From DASXRA01 sp035263725 (GTDB taxonomy: Bacteria > Actinomycetota > Actinomycetes > Mycobacteriales > Jatrophihabitantaceae): 5,281 bases of DNA. Positions within the stretch are counted from its first letter, which is position 1. Each line of letters opens with the position of its first letter. The notes under the pieces were generated by a model, which saw nothing but the letters and a program-made list of their open reading frames with translations, did not search any database and was not told the origin of the DNA. The stretch covers positions 1 to 5,281 of the forward strand of contig DATFRC010000193.1 in NCBI GenBank assembly GCA_035263725.1. The letters are read 5' to 3'. The position numbers and the translations under genes are program-made. This document shows positions 1 through 5,281 of the stretch, in pieces.

Positions 1-3000
1 GGGCACGACGAACGCCTGCTGCCACCCATCGACCTGGATGGGTGCGAGCCGATGCCCGTCGACGGTGGCACGCCATCCGCGGTTGAAGTTCTCGCGTACC
101 ACAAGCAAGGCCGGCGCCGAAGAATCCACGCGAACCCGCCGCGACGTCGCACCCCAGGACTCGACCGACTCGGTACCCGCCGACGAGCGCGGCGTCGCCA
201 GGGACACCCCCGGCTTAGAGAGCGTGACACCCACCGGAGCGACGATGGACGACGCACCTAGATCCACCCGATGCGCCCCAGGACTCAACGTGATCGGCGT
301 CGAGTCGCAGGGAGTTGCGTTGACCGGCTGCCCGGTCAGCGCCGCGGCTCTGGTAGCGACGACGCGCATGGGAATCCGCTGATCGTCTATGTCAACGGAC
401 ACTCCGCCGGCGCAGCCGATGGCGATCCACTCCGAGGGCCGCGCAGCAGCCGATCGCGGTGCCGTATCGACCCTCACCTCGCTGATTCCGGTTGCAAGAG
501 GTCGCGTCGCCGCCGAAACAGAACTTGTCGTGCTGCGCGGCCGAGCGCTCAGGACCGTGATCGTGACCGTGCGGGTGAGCGCGGCACCCGGGAATCGAAC
601 GACTCCGTCCGACGGTATTTGTCCCGTCCAGCGTTGCTTCCCGGCAACAACGCGCACCCGAATCGGCGTGGCGACCGGAGCCGTCGCCGGCGTGTCGAGC
701 GTGACGCCGACGACGCTGCGAGGTCGGCTGAGGCGCAGCGTGAGGGTGGGCGGCTGGTCTCCCGGCGCAGCCTGCCACGTCGTGCTCGGGTCACCGTCGA
801 CGGCGGCGCCGGGGCGAACCCGCGGATCGGCGGAGTTGACCGACGAGGCGCTCGCCGTTACGGCCGCGCCTGCGTCGAGCAGCCGATCCAGCGCCTGGCC
901 AGGCACCAGCCGAACGGCTGCGGAGACGTCGTATACGCCGCCGGAACCGGTGGTGAACGTCCGTGCGAGCGCCGTGTCCTCTTCGCCGTTGAGCCGGTAG
1001 CTCGGGTCGCATACCGCCTGGCCGGCGACCTCGATGCACTGGCTTCGGTAGCCCGCTGCGGTGTCGAACGCGAGAACTGACGGGTCCGCGGCGCTCGGCA
1101 CGGCTAGCGACCGCTGCGGCGTGACCCCGGGCACCGAGAGGGACGAGATGCCGATCGACGCGCCTGCGGTGTGATCGGCAACCGCCAGCACCGTCACCCG
1201 CAACGTGCGCGTCCGACCCGGCGGCATCCGGAGCTGCTGTGGCTGGGTCGACGGCGCGACTGCCTGGACGATGGTGCCGGCGTCCGTGCGCACCGCGACT
1301 TCCGTCGGCAGCGCCCCGAGCACCTGCGCGAATCGTATCCGCGCCGCGGTGGCCTGCACCGGTGCGTCGAAGGTGACCTGGAGCCACTGCCGAACCGCAC
1401 CGGTGAGGCCGCTGCTGCCCCAGTACGTCGAGGGATCGCTGTCGACGGCGGACCACGGGCCGTGGTCAGCGCCTCGGTTGAAGTACGCCAGCAGATCACC
1501 GCCTGATGACGAGGCGGTGACGTCGGCGATGCCCGAATACGCCATGACCGACAGGACACCTGGGCTTTCCGGCAGGTAGTCGTGCGTCACCCGATCAGCG
1601 CTGTACACACCGTCGGCGGTCATGGTCGCCGACTTGCTCAGCAAGCCGCCGAAACTGGCCTCTTGCTTGCGGATCCCATCGGAAGTGACTCGGAGCGGAT
1701 CTTGAACGTCAACTGACCCGGCGTCGCGGCCGAACAGCACCGGCGTGTCCTGCCTCAGCCCTCGCGCGACGAGCCCCGCAAGCATGTCGGACGAGCCGGT
1801 GGCCGCAACAGCTCCCTGCTGCGGGACCAGCCCGGTGGTGCCGGTCCATCCGGCGACCTGGTAGATCGCCACCGCTGCCTGAGGTACGCCGGCCCCGCTG
1901 TCGAGCAGGTTCGACGATGACGCGCTGCCGCCCAGCAGCGGCCCGTAGTGCGCGCGCAACGCGAAGCCGGGCGAGTCCTGGAGGGTCGCGCGGACGAAGA
2001 GCTGCCGGGTTGCCGCCGACTTGTAGGCGTCGAGATCGTTCGCGAGCACCACATAGCCGATCCCGGCGCGCGCCAGCAGCGGGGCAAGTTCGGGATGAGC
2101 AGCTCCGGACGACAGGATCTCCTCGATCGAGTCGAGCAGACGGATGTAGCCGGCCTGGGTCAGCGGCACCGAGTCGCGGGTGGTCCAGGGCGTTGTCGCA
2201 ATCGGCTGCAACGCGTTGTCGACCGTGCCGCCCCACAGATAGACGGGTGATGCCGATCCGGGCACGACGAGTGCGCGCGCACCATGGCTGTTCGCCGCGA
2301 GCCACGACGCCGCCTCCCGCCACCAGCCGGGCTCGGTCGTGATCCGCTGAGACGACACGAGGTGGTTCGTCAGCGCGGGCGAGATCGCCACCAGCGCCAC
2401 TGCCGCGGCGGCTGCCGCGGCAAGCGCACGCACCGGAACGCGAAGGCGCCACGTCGACACGCGCGCCCAAGCATTGCGCGGCACGGTCGTGCTGGCGAGC
2501 AACTGGCCAACACCCACGGCCAATGGCAACCGGACGAGTGGGTCGAACTTGTGCACGTTGCGGAACGCGACGAGCGGACCGTCCAGCCAGGCCCGCACTG
2601 CTCCCGCGCCCGGCGGCCCCACCGTTGCCGCGTGCCCCGCAGTCACGAGAACGAGACCGAGCAGCAGCGTCGACCACAGGAACAGCCGATGCGGCGCCGT
2701 TCGGCGGGCAAGGCCGGCCAGGCCCACCCCGGCGACCGCGGCCGTCGCCAGGATCGTCGCCGGCGCGGACGCGAAGATCCACCCGGCCGGCCAGATATTG
2801 GCGCCGAGGTAGGACTCCCAGTGGTCGACGCCGCGCAGGGTCGCCAGCAGCGACGTGGGCAGTGTCGTCGTCGAGCTCGACTCGATCCAGTCCAGAAATG
2901 GCGGGCTGTACTTGCCGAGGAGCAGCAGCGGCACCAGCCACCAGCTGCACGCGAGCACCACGGCCAGCGCCCACCACGCCATAAGCGCGCGCGGCCGGGG

Positions 3001-3678
3001 TCCGCGCCGGCGGGTGAGCAGCCACAGCGCCGGCACGGGCAGGATCGCCAGCGTCGCCGCGGCGTTCACGCCGCCTGCGAACAGCAGCGCCACCCCGGAG
3101 CGCGCCGCCGCCCGGCGCGGTGATCCCTCCCGGGCGCCGGTGACGAGCGGCAGCAACACCCACGGCAGCGCCGCGACCGGCATCAGCTCCGACGAGATGG
3201 ACGTCAGCTCGGACAGCATGCGCGGGGCCAACGCGTATACGAGCCCGGCACCGACGCGCGGCCAGAATCCGTCCACGCCGAGCCGCTCGCTTAGCCGATA
3301 TACGCCGAGGAAGGCGGCGACGACCAGGCCCGCCTCCCATAGCCGCTGCATCTCCCAAGGCGCCAGGCCGACCGCGTGCGTCAGCGCGAAGAACGGCCCC
3401 ATCGGGAACAGATAGCCGTAGGCCTGGTTCTGCAGCTGCCCGGCTGCGCCAGTCGGGTCCCACAGCCGCAGCGCCCGGGAGAGGAAGCGCAGCGGGGAAA
3501 CGACGAGGTCGATCTTGGTGTCGGTAGCCGTGTTGCCGGCGCTCTGCGCCAACACCAGTAGGGCGAGGCACAGCGTCACCGCTGTGAGCCGCAACCGCTC
3601 GACCGAACGAGGCGGGCCTGGCTGCCGGGGCGTGAGGCTGCCGAGGCTGGTGCGCTCGGCCGTGGACGTCGCGGTCAT
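1..3678 (-). CDS. aftD: AftD-family alpha-(1->3)-arabinofuranosyltransferase, partial (C-terminus beyond left edge)
   Basis: Polytopic GT-C membrane enzyme. The family transfers arabinofuranose from decaprenyl-phosphate-arabinose onto growing arabinan (arabinogalactan, lipoarabinomannan) on the outer face of the membrane. Translation from ATG 3678 to position 1 gives 1226 codons with no stop. Residues 29-47 form the first membrane helix. It is followed by D53-T-K55-I-D57-L, the first outer loop where GT-C enzymes carry their catalytic aspartate. Family hallmarks follow: GYLFPMGPFF (88-97), APRMLSELTSISSE (151-164), LLLLGKYSPPFLDWIE (251-266) and RNVHKFDP (373-380). I count about ten hydrophobic segments up to residue 434. 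A long exported region follows, with two discoidin-like domains (about 718-852 and 938-1070) and a terminal domain containing NRGWRATVDG (1199-1208) and DGWQQ (1217-1221). Mycobacterial AftD is about 1400 residues, so roughly 170, including the closing membrane helices, should lie outside. The start overlaps the upstream methyltransferase stop (ATGA), and no clear Shine-Dalgarno is visible. The family call is firm; the exact linkage made is inferred from the family. Confidence 0.93.
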   Translation of the reverse strand, partial: MTATSTAERTSLGSLTPRQPGPPRSVERLRLTAVTLCLALLVLAQSAGNTATDTKIDLVVSPLRFLSRALRLWDPTGAAGQLQNQAYGYLFPMGPFFALTHAVGLAPWEMQRLWEAGLVVAAFLGVYRLSERLGVDGFWPRVGAGLVYALAPRMLSELTSISSELMPVAALPWVLLPLVTGAREGSPRRAAARSGVALLFAGGVNAAATLAILPVPALWLLTRRRGPRPRALMAWWALAVVLACSWWLVPLLLLGKYSPPFLDWIESSSTTTLPTSLLATLRGVDHWESYLGANIWPAGWIFASAPATILATAAVAGVGLAGLARRTAPHRLFLWSTLLLGLVLVTAGHAATVGPPGAGAVRAWLDGPLVAFRNVHKFDPLVRLPLAVGVGQLLASTTVPRNAWARVSTWRLRVPVRALAAAAAAAVALVAISPALTNHLVSSQRITTEPGWWREAASWLAANSHGARALVVPGSASPVYLWGGTVDNALQPIATTPWTTRDSVPLTQAGYIRLLDSIEEILSSGAAHPELAPLLARAGIGYVVLANDLDAYKSAATRQLFVRATLQDSPGFALRAHYGPLLGGSASSSNLLDSGAGVPQAAVAIYQVAGWTGTTGLVPQQGAVAATGSSDMLAGLVARGLRQDTPVLFGRDAGSVDVQDPLRVTSDGIRKQEASFGGLLSKSATMTADGVYSADRVTHDYLPESPGVLSVMAYSGIADVTASSSGGDLLAYFNRGADHGPWSAVDSDPSTYWGSSGLTGAVRQWLQVTFDAPVQATAARIRFAQVLGALPTEVAVRTDAGTIVQAVAPSTQPQQLRMPPGRTRTLRVTVLAVADHTAGASIGISSLSVPGVTPQRSLAVPSAADPSVLAFDTAAGYRSQCIEVAGQAVCDPSYRLNGEEDTALARTFTTGSGGVYDVSAAVRLVPGQALDRLLDAGAAVTASASSVNSADPRVRPGAAVDGDPSTTWQAAPGDQPPTLTLRLSRPRSVVGVTLDTPATAPVATPIRVRVVAGKQRWTGQIPSDGVVRFPGAALTRTVTITVLSARPRSTTSSVSAATRPLATGISEVRVDTAPRSAAARPSEWIAIGCAGGVSVDIDDQRIPMRVVATRAAALTGQPVNATPCDSTPITLSPGAHRVDLGASSIVAPVGVTLSKPGVSLATPRSSAGTESVESWGATSRRVRVDSSAPALLVVRENFNRGWRATVDGHRLAPIQVDGWQQAFVVP
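469..867 (-). other. Second discoidin-like (F5/8 type C) carbohydrate-binding domain of AftD
   Basis: Residues about 938-1070 repeat the plan of the preceding domain. They open with AAVTASASS, carry AAVDGDPSTTW (958-968), continue with strand-like segments (TLTLRLS, GVTLDTP, RVRVVAG, TVTITVLS), and close with TGISEVRV (1063-1070). Its length, about 133 residues, matches the first copy (about 135). The copies share the entry and exit motifs and the D-DPST-W core but have otherwise diverged strongly, so the duplication is old. Confidence 0.68.
1123..1527 (-). other. First discoidin-like (F5/8 type C) carbohydrate-binding domain of AftD
   Basis: Residues about 718-852 of the AftD product look like a beta-sandwich sugar-binding module. 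The domain opens with ADVTASSSG. It carries SAVDSDPSTYW (743-753), the usual 'variable residues, D, DPST-W' core of F5/8 type C domains, continues with alternating hydrophobic strands (WLQVTFDAP, RIRFAQV, LRVTVLAV), and closes with IGISSLSV (842-849). It lies in the exported part, where it could hold acceptor arabinan near the active site. Domain edges are estimated by eye. Confidence 0.7.
3675..3678 (-). other. ATGA stop/start overlap coupling methyltransferase and aftD
   Basis: On the minus strand the methyltransferase ends in TGA (3677-3675) and aftD begins with ATG (3678-3676), sharing four bases as ATGA. The bases just upstream of the aftD ATG (GCTACGCCGCCG) contain no purine-rich ribosome-binding site. 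Translation of aftD therefore probably depends on ribosomes finishing the methyltransferase. The overlap is seen directly; coupling is the standard inference from such junctions. Confidence 0.85.
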
Positions 3679-4406
3679 CGGCGGCGTAGCACCAAGGCAA
3701 GGTTCCACGTCAGCACCTCGCGCAGCCCAGGCACCGACGCGATCCAGCGCAGGCCTCGTGGGTGGTAGCGCGGATACATGGCGACCACGGCGACGCCCGG
3801 GCGCGCGCGTGCCCACCGCACGGCGTCAGCGGCGCGGTGCGCGAACAGCGACTCGCCGAACCGGTTCTTGGGCTCGTGGCCGTTGCGCCGCGCGTACCGC
3901 TGCCGTGCCCGCATGCCGCCGAGGTAGTGCCACGGCGCCGTCTCGTGGCCGCCCCAGGGCGACAGCCACGGCGTAAAGGAGATGAAGATCGTTCCGCCGG
4001 GGCGCGTCACCCGCACCAGCTCGTCCGCAACGTCCCACGGGCGGGCAACGTGTTCGAGCAGGTTCGAGCAGTACGCGATGTCCACCGAGCCCGAACGCAG
4101 TGGCAGCGACGTCCCGCAACCGCGCAGCGCGAACGTCTCGGCCGGCGCATCGGACGGCACGTCGAGCTCGACGCCGATGTAGCGTGCGCCGGCGGTTCGA
4201 AACGACCGGGCGAAGTACCCAGGCCCGCCGCCGACGTCGAGCACGGTCTTGCCCGCGAGCGCGACAAACGCGCCCAGCGCGTCAACCGAGTCGTCGGCAA
4301 ACGCCGAGTAGAACGCCGCCGGATCGCTCTGCTCCCGCAGGAACAGCCGGAACAGCCGCACGGAGCGTCGCCAGGTGGCGCGCTGTGGGGAACCGGTCGT
4401 GAGCAT
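3675..4406 (-). CDS. Class I SAM-dependent methyltransferase (Rv0224c-like)
   Basis: A soluble Rossmann-fold methyltransferase of the Methyltransf_11 kind. Read from ATG 4406 it has 243 residues. Motif I, VLDVGGGPGYF (55-65), forms the SAM-binding glycine loop. E80 in YIGVELD is the acidic residue expected to hold the SAM ribose. CSNLLEHV (113-120) and VRVTRPGGTIF (131-141) are the later core motifs. Downstream, GGHE (152-155), HYLGG (160-164) and YPRYHPR (211-217) match, from memory, mycobacterial Rv0224c, which also starts just before a segment like RATWRRSVRLFRLF. That similarity, the family length near 250, and lower third-position GC upstream favour this start. No good Shine-Dalgarno precedes it, and longer in-frame starts exist (ATG 4517, ATG 4535, GTG 4559), so the N-terminus is uncertain. 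It is the first gene of a coupled pair with aftD. The substrate is unknown; a glycan or lipid carrier intermediate of the envelope is inferred from context only. Confidence 0.85.
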   Translation of the reverse strand: MLTTGSPQRATWRRSVRLFRLFLREQSDPAAFYSAFADDSVDALGAFVALAGKTVLDVGGGPGYFARSFRTAGARYIGVELDVPSDAPAETFALRGCGTSLPLRSGSVDIAYCSNLLEHVARPWDVADELVRVTRPGGTIFISFTPWLSPWGGHETAPWHYLGGMRARQRYARRNGHEPKNRFGESLFAHRAADAVRWARARPGVAVVAMYPRYHPRGLRWIASVPGLREVLTWNLALVLRRR

Positions 4407-4453
4407 CCGGAGCACGGTACGTGACGAATGCAGCAAGACGCTGTCGGGGCGGT

Positions 4454-4459
4454 TATGCT
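4454..4459 (+). promoter_or_regulatory. Candidate -10 box (TATGCT) for the glycosyltransferase gene
   Basis: TATGCT fits the actinobacterial TAnnnT -10 pattern and is one of the few A/T-containing hexamers in this intergenic region. It would start transcription near 4466, giving a leader of about 50 bases before ATG 4516. No recognisable -35 hexamer lies 16-18 bases upstream, which is common in actinomycetes but leaves the call weak. Confidence 0.3.
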
Positions 4460-4505
4460 GCTCCGTCTCGTCAAGCCGTCCGCGGTGTGCCGGCACCGCC
4501 AGAAC

Positions 4506-4510
4506 AGGGG
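4506..4510 (+). promoter_or_regulatory. Ribosome-binding site AGGGG of the glycosyltransferase
   Basis: AGGGG lies five bases upstream of ATG 4516. It is the only purine-rich Shine-Dalgarno-like element near this start and supports choosing this ATG. Confidence 0.5.
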
Positions 4511-4515
4511 CCGAC

Positions 4516-5281
4516 ATGTCATCCACGGGCCGCATCGCGTTTCTTGTCTGGCGCGACACCCGTCACCCCGAAGGTGGTGGTTCGGAGCTGTTCGTCGAGC
4601 GAATGGCGGAGTGGCTGGCCGGCCAGGGGCACGAGGTGACCGTCGTGTGCGCGGCGCACGCCGACGCGCCTCGTGACGAGATCCGCGCCGGCGTCAGGTT
4701 CCGCCGACGCGGCGGCCGACTCACGGTCTACCTGCACGGGCTCGCCTATCTGCTTACTGCGCGCGGGCGGCGAGCCGACGTCGTGGTCGACGTCCAGAAC
4801 GGACTGCCGTTCTTCTCCCCGCTCGTGCGCAGGCGCGGCCTGGTCGTCCTTGTCCACCACGTGCATCGCGAGCAGTGGCAGATCATCTACCCCGGTTGGC
4901 GTGGGCACCTCGGCTGGTGGCTCGAGTCGCGCCTTGCTCCGCGCGTCTACCGCGGCCGTCGCTACGTGACGGTGTCGCAGGCCACCCGCGCCGACCTTGC
5001 CCGGCTGGGCGTCGCAGCGGAACGCGTCCAGGTCGTACACAACGGGATCGACGTGCCACATCCGCAGGCAACCGCGCCACGCAGTGTCGCGCCGACGCTG
5101 TGCGTGTTGTGCCGCCTCGTGCCGCACAAGCAGGTGGAACATGCACTCGAGGTGGCCGCACGGGTGCGCCCCACGATGCCGGCCCTGCGCGTCGAGGTCG
5201 TCGGCGACGGGTGGTGGCGAGCCGACCTGGAACGGCGCGCCGCTGAGCTCGGCATATCCGACGCGGTCCGCTTCCACGGCC
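4516..5281 (+). CDS. GT4-family glycosyltransferase (GT-B fold), partial (C-terminus beyond right edge)
   Basis: A cytoplasmic or membrane-associated glycosyltransferase that would move a sugar from a nucleotide donor to a lipid or glycan acceptor. The 255 residues in the window cover the N-terminal Rossmann domain and the start of the C-terminal one. RIAFLVWRD (6-14) is the first strand, followed by the glycine-rich acceptor loop HPEGGGSE (17-24). HHVHREQW (114-121) and VSQATRADL (153-161) are GT4 hallmarks, as is HNGID (175-179). RLVPHK (200-205) supplies the Arg and Lys that grip the donor diphosphate in this family, and VVGDGWWR (228-235) opens the donor-binding half. The E-x7-E donor motif should lie just past the window end. 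Full members are about 380 residues, so roughly a third is missing. From memory the closest type is mycobacterial Rv0225, which also neighbours and diverges from Rv0224c. Sugar and acceptor are unknown. It is transcribed away from the methyltransferase-aftD pair. Confidence 0.88.
   Translation, partial: MSSTGRIAFLVWRDTRHPEGGGSELFVERMAEWLAGQGHEVTVVCAAHADAPRDEIRAGVRFRRRGGRLTVYLHGLAYLLTARGRRADVVVDVQNGLPFFSPLVRRRGLVVLVHHVHREQWQIIYPGWRGHLGWWLESRLAPRVYRGRRYVTVSQATRADLARLGVAAERVQVVHNGIDVPHPQATAPRSVAPTLCVLCRLVPHKQVEHALEVAARVRPTMPALRVEVVGDGWWRADLERRAAELGISDAVRFHG

Larger units (their letters stand above)
4407..4515. promoter_or_regulatory. Divergent intergenic region, likely carries both promoters
   Basis: These 109 bases separate the preferred methyltransferase start (minus strand) from the glycosyltransferase start (plus strand). 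Read as methyltransferase codons the stretch is open, but only 27 of 36 third positions are G or C, against about 35 of the first 40 codons after ATG 4406, which suggests it is not coding. Any transcription start for the two divergent units should lie here unless the promoters sit inside the genes. I see no operator with convincing symmetry. Confidence 0.5.

Noticed and set aside
271..1080. Plus-strand frames of up to 269 codons opposite the AftD ectodomain
   Set aside because: Arg-rich compositions typical of antisense frames in GC-rich DNA; no motif or ribosome-binding site supports them.
2401..2421. Nine-base direct repeat TGCCGCGGC in an alanine-rich stretch
   Set aside because: It encodes the run of alanines in an AftD membrane helix (about residues 420-426); simple alanine-codon repetition explains it.
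2284..3123. A 279-codon plus-strand frame antisense to aftD
   Set aside because: The product is Arg/Gln-rich low-complexity sequence with no domain, and it is fully opposite conserved aftD coding sequence.
1709..3700. A 663-codon open frame on the minus strand
   Set aside because: It lies out of frame on the same strand as aftD, whose frame is open throughout and matches a known family motif by motif. The alternative product is Arg/Ala/Gly-rich without recognisable domains; such shadow frames are expected at this GC content.
4430..4461. Inverted repeat GCAGCA / TGCTGC with 20 bases between, overlapping the candidate -10
   Set aside because: Six-base arms that do not extend in either direction; likely to occur by chance in a region of this size.
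4519..5277. A 252-codon minus-strand frame opposite the glycosyltransferase
   Set aside because: The plus-strand frame carries all the GT4 motifs. The antisense product resembles no family I recognise.

Overview
The window comes from a high-GC actinomycete. Codons end overwhelmingly in G or C, and the dominant gene is an AftD-type arabinofuranosyltransferase, a family of actinobacteria with arabinan-containing envelopes (Mycobacteriales and relatives). The sequence does not settle the genus. From memory, the Mycobacterium tuberculosis relatives of these three genes (aftD/Rv0236c, methyltransferase Rv0224c, glycosyltransferase Rv0225) lie in one chromosomal region, but aftD is several genes away from the other two. 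The compact arrangement here therefore suggests a non-mycobacterial actinomycete.

Layout: (1) positions 1-3678, minus strand: the first 1226 codons of aftD, read through without a stop or frameshift. The gene runs off the left edge, so its C-terminal end is missing. (2) Positions 3675-4406, minus strand: a class I SAM-dependent methyltransferase whose TGA stop overlaps the aftD ATG in an ATGA junction. The two almost certainly form one translationally coupled operon, methyltransferase first. (3) Positions 4407-4515: a short divergent intergenic region that probably holds both promoters. (4) Position 4516 to the right edge, plus strand: the first 255 codons of a GT4-family (GT-B fold) glycosyltransferase, truncated at the window end.

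The genes read together as an envelope-glycan locus. AftD is a polytopic membrane enzyme that adds arabinofuranose from decaprenyl-phosphate-arabinose outside the membrane. The GT4 enzyme would add sugars from nucleotide donors in the cytoplasm. The methyltransferase could methylate a sugar or lipid intermediate; its substrate cannot be read from sequence. I found no RNA gene, mobile element, CRISPR array or phage feature. The most useful observations are a duplicated discoidin-like domain in the AftD ectodomain, two cysteine pairs there, the ATGA coupling, and the unresolved methyltransferase start, where an upstream in-frame ATG shares an ACATGT palindrome with the start of the divergent gene. 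I see no convincing evidence of a wholly undescribed system.
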